The notes under the pieces: model-generated
The model's database searches: none
Seen by the model: only the letters and a program-made list of their open reading frames with translations
What the model was told of the DNA's origin: nothing
Shown: piece after piece, positions 9,423-16,634 of the stretch
How the letters are laid out: each line of letters begins with the position of its first letter
Numbering within the stretch: position 1 is the first letter of the stretch
DNA from: [Clostridium] symbiosum
GTDB taxonomy: Bacteria > Bacillota > Clostridia > Lachnospirales > Lachnospiraceae
DNA: 64,000 nucleotides
Assembly (NCBI GenBank): GCA_036419695.1
Contig: CP143946.1
Location: 1,572,001-1,636,000 of the forward strand
Reading direction: 5' to 3'
Position numbers and translations under genes: made by a program

Positions 9423-9557
9423 AAAAAGTCCTCCTGCGTGTTTTAATCTATTTATGTGTATTCTCCAAATTGAAAACTATGCGTGCTGATTTCTGTTTTA
9501 AACGTAATGCAGTTAGGTTATTGTTTCTTTATTTTGTTTCTCGTTTCAGTACATTTT

Positions 9558-9586
9558 TTGGAAACAGGGACGATAATTACTATAGA
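9558..9586 (+). promoter_or_regulatory. probable promoter of the recombinase gene
   Basis: TTGGAA (9558-9563), 17 bp spacer, TATAGA (9581-9586), 25 bp before the recombinase start. Confidence 0.5.
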
Positions 9587-9610
9587 GACATCGAATGAAG
9601 GAGGAACAAT

Positions 9611-10459
9611 ATGGAAGGAATAGATGCGATAGTCGAGAAACGGTTATTGGATTTTAGGGATTTTCTGTTCGCCGAGGAGAGGGCGGCGGCAACAGTCGAA
9701 AAGTATATAAGGGATATCAGGGCATTCTACCGGTATCTACCGGAAGAGAAAGCGATGACACGGGAAAATGTGCTGCTCTATAAACATTATCTGGGAGAAA
9801 AATACAAGACAGCCAGCGCCAACAGTATGCTGGCGGCTTTAAACCAGTTCCTGGCCTTTATACATAAATCGGATTTGAGAGTGAAATTATTCCGGGTGCA
9901 GCGAAGCGCTTTTAGAGAACAAAAGAAAGAATTGACCAAAGAGGAGTATATCCGGTTGGTGCGCACCGCAAAATTGAAGAAAAACGAACGTTTGAGTCTG
10001 CTGCTGCAGGCCATATGCAGTACCGGAATCCGGGTCAGTGAGCATCGCTTTTTTACATGGGAGGCACTGAAAAGAGGTCGTGTAGTGATTGTGAATAAAG
10101 GAAAAGAGAGAACGGTTCTTCTGCCGGAAGAACTACGGAGACAATTGGTGAACTATTGCAGCAGCAGGGGGATTGTTTCCGGTCCGGTTTTCATCACGAG
10201 AACGGGAAAACCGCTTAACCGGTGTAATATCTGGGCGGAAATGAAATCACTCTGCGCATCGTCAGGAGTCAGTTCCGGGAAAGTATTTCCCCATAATCTG
10301 CGTCATTTATTTGCTTTGACTTATTACAAACTGGAGAAGGATATCGTCCGGCTGGCCGATATATTGGGACACTCTAACATAGAAACCACCAGGGTCTATA
10401 CGTTTACCAGTGGGGAAGAGCATATGAAAGCTCTGGCAAAACTTCATCTGCTTCTATAA
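9611..10459 (+). CDS. tyrosine recombinase next to an invertible segment
   Basis: A 282-residue phage-integrase/XerC-D type recombinase. The N-terminal SAM-like core-binding domain covers about residues 7-95; the catalytic domain follows with Arg in GIRVSE (about 142), Lys in VNKGKER, HNLRH (about 236-240), GHSN (about 258) and the nucleophile Tyr in TRVYT (about 266). All catalytic positions are present. AAGGAGG precedes ATG 9611. It ends 109 bp before an inverted-repeat pair (10569-10587 and 10803-10821) that flanks a promoter, so it is the obvious candidate to invert that segment. No phage or integrative element surrounds it, which argues against a prophage integrase. The catalytic family is clear; the target is inference from position. 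Confidence 0.9.
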   Translation: MEGIDAIVEKRLLDFRDFLFAEERAAATVEKYIRDIRAFYRYLPEEKAMTRENVLLYKHYLGEKYKTASANSMLAALNQFLAFIHKSDLRVKLFRVQRSAFREQKKELTKEEYIRLVRTAKLKKNERLSLLLQAICSTGIRVSEHRFFTWEALKRGRVVIVNKGKERTVLLPEELRRQLVNYCSSRGIVSGPVFITRTGKPLNRCNIWAEMKSLCASSGVSSGKVFPHNLRHLFALTYYKLEKDIVRLADILGHSNIETTRVYTFTSGEEHMKALAKLHLLL

Positions 10460-10568
10460 CTCAGGTACGGTGCGGTATGCAGAACGTATGACACTGCAGC
10501 GGCAACCCGACCGAAAGCTTTTTTTAATACGATTGGAGAGTCCGAAATACTTTCCTGTAAAATTAAAA

Positions 10569-10587
10569 ATCACATAATATGCATTAT
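10569..10587 (+). repeat. left inverted repeat of the invertible segment
   Basis: ATCACATAATATGCATTAT, exactly inverted at 10803-10821. With the next bases it forms a near-palindromic recombinase site: 10-bp arms ATCACATAAT and ATTATGTGAT around the asymmetric centre ATGC. Confidence 0.85.
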
Positions 10588-10802
10588 GTGATAGTGTTCA
10601 TGTAAATATCAGATTGAGCTCATTTTTATTATGCATCAAAAGGGGGGAATTTGCAAGCGGAATTCGCTTAGAAAGAGATTACCTTCTGTTTCTTCATGTC
10701 TATCTGCCGAATCGGTAAAAATTCAGAGTACAACAATAAAAAACGAAGCAAATATCTCCGTCTTTGCATAAATTAACAATTAAAATATTTCAGTATTATG
10801 AT
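10588..10802. other. predicted invertible promoter segment (215 bp)
   Basis: This AT-rich stretch has no credible gene and is bounded by perfect 19-bp inverted repeats beside a tyrosine recombinase. A promoter-like pair lies at its right end pointing to the SipW/TasA-like operon; nothing comparable points left at the other end. Inversion would turn that promoter toward the recombinase gene and leave the surface operon without it. As drawn, the sequence is in the presumed ON orientation. Confidence 0.7.
10773..10802 (+). promoter_or_regulatory. promoter inside the invertible segment
   Basis: TTAACA (10773-10778), 18 bp, TATGAT (10797-10802), ending exactly where the right repeat begins. A second TATAAT overlaps at 10802-10807 without a matching -35. 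Confidence 0.55.
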
Positions 10803-10821
10803 ATAATGCATATTATGTGAT
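10803..10821 (-). repeat. right inverted repeat of the invertible segment
   Basis: Exact reverse complement of 10569-10587. Its outer arm is perfect and its inner arm matches 8 of 10 positions; the centre is GCAT, the reverse complement of the left centre, as required for inversion rather than deletion. Confidence 0.85.
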
Positions 10822-10890
10822 AAAACACCTTTATTATCTGAAAATTTAATTGAAACAGCCATCAGGCCTGCCGGAATGAGAGGGATGAGT

Positions 10891-11103
10891 ATGAAAGTAT
10901 CCAGCCATTTGTCCGTTCAAATGGAATTTCACGAGGATGCCCCGGAGAAGGAGTGTCCCGGGATGAGTACTGAGGAAAAAGACGTTTCCTATCTGGACTA
11001 CTGCCGGACAGTATTCCGGCTGCGGCAGGAGCTTAAAAACAGTACTATCAGGGAAGAAAATACGATTAAAACCAGGGAGGATTACTTTGACGGAGAGTAT
11101 TAA
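10891..11103 (+). CDS. small hypothetical protein at the head of the surface operon
   Basis: A 70-residue charged soluble protein, first gene after the invertible promoter. ATG 10891 was chosen because AGAGGG lies shortly upstream; ATG 10876 in the same frame is possible. It overlaps the start of the first SipW-type peptidase by 17 nt, suggesting coupled translation. I recognise no family or motif. It could be a regulator or merely a translated leader. Confidence 0.45.
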   Translation: MKVSSHLSVQMEFHEDAPEKECPGMSTEEKDVSYLDYCRTVFRLRQELKNSTIREENTIKTREDYFDGEY

Positions 11104-11776
11104 AAACACGGATCGTAAGAGGGATAAAGAGAAGCAGAGCATTCGGGCAACGGTGGCCTGCGCCGTGCTGTGCATTATTTTTATCCCCATCATTATCATA
11201 AATATGATTCTGATTGCAGGCACTTATCTCCATCCGGGGGATATGCCCGGCGTTTTTGGAGTTAAGCCGGTGGTGGTGCTTTCCGGTTCCATGGAACCGG
11301 TCATTAGCACCGGCGATTTGATTGTTTTGCAAAAGGCAGATTATGAAGAACTGAAGGAAGGCGACGTAATATGCTATCTGACCTCAGGCCAGGCGGTGAC
11401 TCACCGTATTGTAAGGACGGCCATGGGGGAGGATGGACAGATTCGATATATCACAAGAGGAGACGCCAATAATACGGACGACCGCCTGGCGGTATCGGCA
11501 GACCAGATTCAGGGAATCTGGAAGGGGCTGCGGATTGGAGGAATGGGCAATGCGGTGATGTTCATGCAGACGCCCGCCGGTATGCTCCTGTTTATTGTCT
11601 GTCCGCTGCTTCTTTTTATTTTCTGGGATATCATGAGCCGCAGAAAGTCGGAGAATGCGGAAAAGGAGCGGACCGCAATGCTGGAGGCACAACTGGCCGA
11701 TTTAATGCGGAAGCAGAGTGAGGAGGCAGCCTGTTCCGGGCAGAAGGAATCGGAAAAGCCAGATGAGGAGAAGTAA
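11087..11776 (+). CDS. sipW: SipW-type (ER/archaeal-type) signal peptidase I
   Basis: A 229-residue membrane signal peptidase of the Ser-His class. An N-terminal membrane segment (about 20-45) precedes VVVLSGSMEPVISTGD with the catalytic Ser (about 70), the GDVICY stretch and the catalytic His in THRIV (about 105), then GDANNTDD. A second membrane segment (about 160-180) leads to a charged cytoplasmic tail. In Bacillus, SipW removes signal peptides from TasA and TapA. The same role is likely here for the three exported proteins downstream, whose signal regions end in LARYTS or YSRYV. The start is TTG 11087 with AGGGAGG 6 nt upstream. The following 172 bp contain no clear gene beyond a 14-codon frame (11908-11952) whose stop overlaps the next start. 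Confidence 0.9.
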   Translation: MTESIKNTDRKRDKEKQSIRATVACAVLCIIFIPIIIINMILIAGTYLHPGDMPGVFGVKPVVVLSGSMEPVISTGDLIVLQKADYEELKEGDVICYLTSGQAVTHRIVRTAMGEDGQIRYITRGDANNTDDRLAVSADQIQGIWKGLRIGGMGNAVMFMQTPAGMLLFIVCPLLLFIFWDIMSRRKSENAEKERTAMLEAQLADLMRKQSEEAACSGQKESEKPDEEK

Positions 11777-11948
11777 GATAGACAAAGAGAAGCAGAATGC
11801 ACCGGCCGTCTTTTCAGGCACAGTGGAAAGAGGAGCCGTCGATATAACCGGGTAATATCCGGGTGCAGAGTACCGCAGGCACGAGGGAACCGTGTCTGGG
11901 AGGGAGTATGAGGTTCCCGAAAAATGATGGAAAGAGAGGTCAGACTAT

Positions 11949-12551
11949 ATGAAAAAATTACACGCAGCCCGCTTGGGTGCCCTGGCACTGACGCTGACCC
12001 TGATCAGTACTTGTCTGGCAGGCGGTACGCTGGCTCGGTATACCAGTGAAGTGACAGGAACAGGAACGGCGAATATTGCGAAATGGTCGGTTGCTTTTAA
12101 ACAGGGGACCACGTTTCAGACTGCAGACTACAATTTCAATTTGCATGAGACTAAAAAGGAAAACGGTCTTGTAAGTACAAATACTATTGCTCCTGGTGAT
12201 ACAGGGGAGATAAAAATAGAAATCAATGGAAGCGGTTCCGAGGTCGCTTTTGAATACAAAATTGAACTTGATAATCTTTCAAATCTTGCGGAAAATACGG
12301 GAAATATAAAGTTTTATTCAGATGCTGAATGCAAGAATGCTTGGCCGACTACACCAGGTTTCACGACAGTAGCTCTCGGAGATGTAAGCACCCCGGTGAA
12401 AAAAAGCATTTATTGGAAATGGGAAGGCGGGGAAGATAATAACGCTGGTGACACAAATGCCGGTAAAGAAGCAGCAAAAGGTACTGCAGCACCTACATTT
12501 ACCGTTAAACTAACTGCACAGCAATCGCTTGCATCCTCACCAACCTCATAA
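11949..12551 (+). CDS. TasA/camelysin-like exported fibre protein (first)
   Basis: A 200-residue protein with a SipW-type signal region: positive start, hydrophobic core (about 8-27), then GGTLARYTSEVTGTGTA, the pattern shared by TasA, CotN and camelysin proteins. The mature part is beta-rich (GDTGEIKIEINGSGSEVAFEYKIEL), resembling the TasA jelly-roll that polymerises into extracellular fibres. It directly follows a SipW-type peptidase and is followed by a block of hairpins, which would leave it the most abundant product of the operon, fitting a major fibre subunit. It differs from its two downstream relatives in lacking obvious sequence repeats. Family assignment rests on the signal region and gene order. 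Confidence 0.75.
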   Translation: MKKLHAARLGALALTLTLISTCLAGGTLARYTSEVTGTGTANIAKWSVAFKQGTTFQTADYNFNLHETKKENGLVSTNTIAPGDTGEIKIEINGSGSEVAFEYKIELDNLSNLAENTGNIKFYSDAECKNAWPTTPGFTTVALGDVSTPVKKSIYWKWEGGEDNNAGDTNAGKEAAKGTAAPTFTVKLTAQQSLASSPTS

Positions 12552-12611
12552 CCTGCCGCCCTTTCTCCCAATCTGCCTGTGCCGCAAACAGGAGAAAGCA
12601 AATGCAGAACC

Positions 12612-12644
12612 GATAACCTGTCCTGTTTACATATTCAGGTTATC
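12612..12644 (+). terminator. hairpin after the first TasA-like gene
   Basis: GATAACCTG (12612-12620) pairs with CAGGTTATC (12636-12644) around a 15-nt loop. No T-tract follows; it may stabilise the 3' end or attenuate. Confidence 0.4.
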
Positions 12645-12650
12645 AGCGCC

Positions 12651-12693
12651 AACAACGAAAAGCACGTTTCACGAACTTTTCATTGCAACTCAA
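12651..12693 (+). repeat. dispersed palindromic repeat, copy 1
   Basis: About 43 bp related to 62701-62744 (same strand) and to the reverse complement of 38300-38340. Shared core: GAAAAGCACG, a variable CTTCGCG-like centre, then ACTTTTCATTG and ACTCAA. The ends GAAAAG and CTTTTC pair. Confidence 0.7.
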
Positions 12694-12717
12694 TAAAAAC
12701 CGGAGCCTTCAGTCTCC

Positions 12718-12792
12718 GGCAAAAGATACGTTACATCAGTAGTACATTCATTTACACAATGAATGGCACAGAACACTAACGTATCTTTTGCC
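12718..12792. repeat. perfect 16-bp inverted repeat within the surface operon
   Basis: GGCAAAAGATACGTTA (12718-12733) is exactly inverted at 12777-12792. The 43-bp interior contains its own hairpin CATTCATT/AATGAATG. The left arm shares its first bases with another small hairpin (CCGGAG/CTCCGG, 12700-12719), so the two structures are mutually exclusive at their border. Confidence 0.7.
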
Positions 12793-12824
12793 GAATACTG
12801 AATTTATCCCATACCATGATTGAA

Positions 12825-12853
12825 AAGACGGATCACAGTCTGTGTGCCGTCTT
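12825..12853 (+). terminator. internal terminator-like hairpin between first TasA-like gene and adapter gene
   Basis: AAGACGG, CACAG, CTGTG and CCGTCTT form an interrupted stem followed by AATTT. Only 52 nt separate it from the next gene and no promoter is visible there, so readthrough is probably partial. The 354 bp from 12552 to 12905 hold only these hairpins and the dispersed repeat. Confidence 0.55.
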
Positions 12854-12905
12854 AATTTAGAATCAGAAAACGAAATCAGACTACAGCCGAAAGGAGAAAA
12901 CGCGG

Positions 12906-14636
12906 ATGGAACAAAGACAGACACATAGTTATCACGGTGCAGATCAACGCGAAAACCGCGGAAAACGGACATTTCCGTTGATGATGCTCCTTTTGGTATT
13001 ATTCATGTTCACTTCGGGCATCGCCGGTTATATGTTGGGAAAAAGAACAGGATCTGAACCAAGCGGTCAGTTGATTGATACAATTCTTTTAGACCCGGGG
13101 CAGGAAGTGAACTCCCCGGCGATTCTCCACCTGGCCGGCCAGGCATTATATTCCGACGGAACCCCGGCCGCAGGCCGTACGATGGAGCTTCACAGCGCTC
13201 CGGTTACGACAGTCACGGATTCAACCGGAATGTTTTTATTCAGCGACGTTACAGAAGGAGAGCACCACGTCTATGTATTGGACGATGACGGTGCGATAGC
13301 AGCAGAGCGGAAGATTGTCCTGGAACACCGGCAGGAGGCGGAAGGCGTATCAATTTCCATGGGAAATGATGGGGAGTACGTCATTCAGCTTGCTGTGGAT
13401 GTCCGTCTGCTGGAAATTTCGATTGAAGTGGAACAGGGAACTGTTTATATTAACCCTGAAAAATTTACCTATGCTAAAAACGATGGATGGGTGATAACAC
13501 CGGAGGGGATCGCTTCCATAGAGAACGGTCCTGTTGTGACGCCGGTGGGAAATATTTGTCTGCCGGACAGAACGATTGTCCTTGCTGGCGGAACGAAAGG
13601 GGATCCGACAGCCGTTATTCTACCCGATGACACTGTCATTTATCCGAAGACGCCTTATATGGCGGGAGAAAACAAAATTGATCCGGAGGGAGTCGTACAT
13701 CTTGCAGATGGTACAGAGATAGAACCCGGCGGTCAGATTACTTCCCCGTCGGGAGAAGTGTACGGACCGGGAACCGGAGGAAGCCAGATATCGGACAGTA
13801 AGGTTATCCCGATCGGCCAGGCACCGACTTCCAACGGCGCTCAGACAACGGCAGAGGGTCAGCCGCCGCAGGAGACGGGAGGTTCCCCAAATGCTCAGAA
13901 CGGACCGGCGTACACGGAGGGCCGGGCAGATAGCCCGGTTGGAGCGGAGCATCCGGGACCGTCCGGTAACGGGATGGACGGTGACAGCAAAGACGCCTAT
14001 AAACCGTCGCCGGATCTTACGGAACAGGAGGAGACAAAGGGAGACAGCGGAAATTCCGGAGGAGGAAGCGGCGGAGGCCATGGCGGCGGAAGCCACGGAA
14101 GCGGCGGAACCGTGCCGGGTACGGAGGGAAGCAGCAGTCCGGAGACTGAAAGCGGAGCGGAAGATAAAGGAACATTAAATGTTTCGGGGCAGATCGGCAA
14201 TACTTCGGAATTCGTTTCATGGACACAGACGGGAATCATTGATTTATTTTATAACCGCCAGGGCGGAGAAGAGGTATTACTGGCTCCGGGTTCTTCCGGA
14301 TATTATATCTTTCAGTTGGAAAACAGCAGGGACGAGGATCTTGCCATTCATTTAATCCTGACAGAAGGTCCGGAAAACCATCTGCCTCTGACCTTTAAGC
14401 TGGCCTCCGCAAGGATAAAGGGGGAACTTCCGGATGTTGATGCCGCAAAGGGGACTCTTTCGGGTGAAAATAAAACACTTGTATTGGAAACATCCATAAA
14501 GGCGAATGAGACGGTCCGTTACAGACTGGATTGGGAATGGCCGCTTAACGGCAATGAGAAAGAGGATACGGCTGCAGGAGAAAAGAGTGGAGCTTATACA
14601 CTGACTCTTACGATCCACGCAGAAGGGGGAGTATAA
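12906..14636 (+). CDS. membrane-anchored surface adapter with TasA-like C-terminal domain
   Basis: A 576-residue protein. One membrane segment (about 23-47, rich in Leu, Phe and Met) acts as an uncleaved anchor after a short basic start. A carboxypeptidase-regulatory-like beta domain follows (about 75-145, ILHLAGQALYSDGTPAAG and VTDSTGMFLFSDV). Next come short repeats built on I-P-D-G-T/V-I-P-G patterns (about 195-290), then a disordered stretch rich in Gly, Ser, Pro and His (about 300-425). The last 150 residues (from GTLNVSGQIG) are beta-rich and resemble TasA/TapA-like proteins. It lies between SipW- and TasA-like genes and so may anchor or nucleate the fibre, as TapA does in Bacillus, though the sequence is not like TapA overall. 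AAAGGAG precedes ATG 12906. Confidence 0.65.
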   Translation: MEQRQTHSYHGADQRENRGKRTFPLMMLLLVLFMFTSGIAGYMLGKRTGSEPSGQLIDTILLDPGQEVNSPAILHLAGQALYSDGTPAAGRTMELHSAPVTTVTDSTGMFLFSDVTEGEHHVYVLDDDGAIAAERKIVLEHRQEAEGVSISMGNDGEYVIQLAVDVRLLEISIEVEQGTVYINPEKFTYAKNDGWVITPEGIASIENGPVVTPVGNICLPDRTIVLAGGTKGDPTAVILPDDTVIYPKTPYMAGENKIDPEGVVHLADGTEIEPGGQITSPSGEVYGPGTGGSQISDSKVIPIGQAPTSNGAQTTAEGQPPQETGGSPNAQNGPAYTEGRADSPVGAEHPGPSGNGMDGDSKDAYKPSPDLTEQEETKGDSGNSGGGSGGGHGGGSHGSGGTVPGTEGSSSPETESGAEDKGTLNVSGQIGNTSEFVSWTQTGIIDLFYNRQGGEEVLLAPGSSGYYIFQLENSRDEDLAIHLILTEGPENHLPLTFKLASARIKGELPDVDAAKGTLSGENKTLVLETSIKANETVRYRLDWEWPLNGNEKEDTAAGEKSGAYTLTLTIHAEGGV

Positions 14637-14642
14637 AGCATC

Positions 14643-15155
14643 ATGGTTCGGTTGTTTGGAAAACTGGTGAAATGTCTTTGCACGTTTTTCATTGGAGTAT
14701 TGCTTTTGAGCCAGCTCTGGCAGATTTCTGCACGCCTGCTTTTGCATCAGAAGTTACCCTTTTTTCTTGGGATCGCCCAGCTTGATGTCCTTTCCGGAAG
14801 CATGGAGCCGGCATTTTCAGTCGGAGATCGGCTGATTGTAAGACGCGGGAGAGGTTACGCGGTAGGAGATGTAATCACTTTTGAGGAGGAAGGAGCCTTT
14901 ATTACCCACCGCATTATCGGTGGCTCGGGAGCCGGCTTTATCACAAAAGGAGATGCCAATCCGGTTGAAGACAGTAAGGCGGTGAGGCCGGAGGCGATAG
15001 AAGGACGTGTGATACTCGTAATTCCGGGAGGAGGAAACCCGTTTGTAATTCTGTTTCTTCTGGCCGCGTTTACAGCGGTGGCTGCCGGTCTGCAACGTGT
15101 CGCCGGCAACCGTGCGGATAAAGGAAATTGGAAGGGAGGAGATACGGATGCGTAA
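14643..15155 (+). CDS. sipW: second SipW-type signal peptidase I
   Basis: A 170-residue Ser-His class signal peptidase with membrane segments at about 8-28 and 135-152. LDVLSGSMEPAFSVGD holds the catalytic Ser, THRII the His, and GDANPVED the conserved acidic region. It is shorter than the peptidase at 11087 and lacks the long cytoplasmic tail. It begins 6 nt after the adapter gene and overlaps the next TasA-like gene by 8 nt, so translation is probably coupled. Two SipW-type peptidases in one operon suggest each serves particular substrates. Confidence 0.9.
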   Translation: MVRLFGKLVKCLCTFFIGVLLLSQLWQISARLLLHQKLPFFLGIAQLDVLSGSMEPAFSVGDRLIVRRGRGYAVGDVITFEEEGAFITHRIIGGSGAGFITKGDANPVEDSKAVRPEAIEGRVILVIPGGGNPFVILFLLAAFTAVAAGLQRVAGNRADKGNWKGGDTDA

Positions 15156-15729
15156 AAAGAAAATACAGGGAAGGATTGGTCTGTATCTGCTCCTGCTCTT
15201 TATAGCGGCAGGAGGAACCGGCGCTGTTACTCTTGCAAGGTACACTTCCCAGGCATCGGGAACGGGAACGGCGGCTATTGCATGTTTTGTGTCGGACATC
15301 AGCGGTAAAAGCAGCGTGGATGTGCCGATTGCGCGGCTTCCGGAAACTCCGGGTACTGATTCAACGGTAGAATTTATTGTAACAAATGCAAAAGACGGCA
15401 AAGTCAGTGATGTTGCCCAGGATTACACCATTACAATCCGTGCAACGGGAAACCTGCCGTATACCTATACGTTAACCGGAACAAAAAAGGCTGCGGGAAC
15501 AGGAGGGAGCATCCCGGATGGTCAAAACAGTCTGGTAAATGCAGCCCCTATTGCGGTTAACACGCCGATTGAGGGAGGAATGCTGCCTCATTCCGCGGCG
15601 GTTGAACATACTTATACTTTGAAAATAACCTGGCCGGCAGGGACTGATTCCAAGTTTGCAGGCGAGGTGGAACATATACAGATTCTGGTAGACAGCCGGC
15701 AGAAGCTGACGTCCGGAACGGGAAACTGA
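15148..15729 (+). CDS. TasA/camelysin-like exported protein (second)
   Basis: A 193-residue protein with basic start MRKKKIQGRIG, hydrophobic core (about 12-30) and the SipW-type junction GAVTLARYTSQASGTGTA, nearly the same as in the protein at 11949. The mature part is beta-rich and Thr/Gly-rich. ATG 15148 was chosen because AGGGAGG lies 8 nt upstream; the GTG at 15097 would add residues before the signal. It overlaps the second SipW gene, its likely processing enzyme. It is probably a minor or alternative fibre subunit. Confidence 0.72.
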   Translation: MRKKKIQGRIGLYLLLLFIAAGGTGAVTLARYTSQASGTGTAAIACFVSDISGKSSVDVPIARLPETPGTDSTVEFIVTNAKDGKVSDVAQDYTITIRATGNLPYTYTLTGTKKAAGTGGSIPDGQNSLVNAAPIAVNTPIEGGMLPHSAAVEHTYTLKITWPAGTDSKFAGEVEHIQILVDSRQKLTSGTGN

Positions 15730-15776
15730 TTTCGGGGCAAAGGTGATTTTATCTAAAGCGGGGAGGGAACAGTACA

Positions 15777-16547
15777 ATGTCGGAACATAGAAAGCGGATA
15801 ATGAAAATTGCGGTTATCGTATGTCTGGTATTAGTGGCTGCCGCTCCGACCGGTCTTCATACCTATTCGAGATATGTCCAGCAGAAAAAGTTAGCAGGAG
15901 CCACGGCAGTGCCCAAGGAATTCTATTTCACCGGGGACGTGCTAAAAGAGGGGGAGGGCAGTGCCTATACGATTTACGACTGGACTGCCGGAATTCCTGT
16001 AACAATCAATAATTTTGCCGATGCCATGCGGGTTTCCGGGATGGAAATACAGTATACGGTTACCTGTGATAAGGGAACATGCTCAATTGACGGAGGAGAT
16101 AAGCTGGATAAGGCCACCGGGATACTGGAGGGGGGAGCGGCCAAATCCGGTAATATTACAATCTGGCCGGCTCAGGGGGAGAAGAGTGTGACAGTCACAG
16201 TCACTTCAATATCGCCTTATAAAAAGAAACTGACAGCTGAATTTTTGCTTCAGGACTCTTTCGATTTACTCTATACAATAGAGGATTCTCAGGGAGAAGC
16301 TGCGACTGAACTGATTATAAAAGGCGGCCGGACAAAGCAGACGCTTACGGTTACGTGGGATGCCTTAAAGTTCAGCCCTGACAATACAAATGCGGTAATC
16401 AGGGGAACACAAACAAAAGACGGTTCTGTCTCCATTACAATAGAACCGATGGAAAGCTGCCGCCTGTTATTTTTCAAAACAGATCCCAGCAGTGATTATT
16501 CCGTTCCGGAGAGAGCGCCGGACGGGGCCGCGATATCGCTGCCTTAA
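15777..16547 (+). CDS. TasA-like exported protein (third, divergent)
   Basis: A 256-residue protein with basic start, hydrophobic core (about 10-25) and a variant SipW-type junction HTYSRYVQQKKLAGATAVPKEFYFTGD. The FYFTSDLL-like motif after the junction is seen in many clostridial SipW substrates. The remainder is beta-rich (YTVTCDKGTCSIDGG, ITIWPAQGEKSVTVTVTS). Only two Cys occur close together near residue 100, which might form a disulphide. GGGAGGG precedes ATG 15777. It sits between the second TasA-like gene and the giant surface protein. Confidence 0.62.
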   Translation: MSEHRKRIMKIAVIVCLVLVAAAPTGLHTYSRYVQQKKLAGATAVPKEFYFTGDVLKEGEGSAYTIYDWTAGIPVTINNFADAMRVSGMEIQYTVTCDKGTCSIDGGDKLDKATGILEGGAAKSGNITIWPAQGEKSVTVTVTSISPYKKKLTAEFLLQDSFDLLYTIEDSQGEAATELIIKGGRTKQTLTVTWDALKFSPDNTNAVIRGTQTKDGSVSITIEPMESCRLLFFKTDPSSDYSVPERAPDGAAISLP

Positions 16548-16634
16548 ATTGTGATATTGGCGGTAACATGAAAATGCTGCAGAAGTACAGAACGGGAACC
16601 AGTACCCGATAATTCTAAGGGGGAATAAAGACAG

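Noticed and set aside
9611..10459. Recombinase as part of a prophage or integrative element
   Set aside because: No phage, conjugation or attachment-site features flank it, while matched inverted repeats lie next to it.
12718..12792. A CRISPR-like or retron element
   Set aside because: Only one inverted repeat pair, no repeated spacers and no reverse transcriptase nearby.
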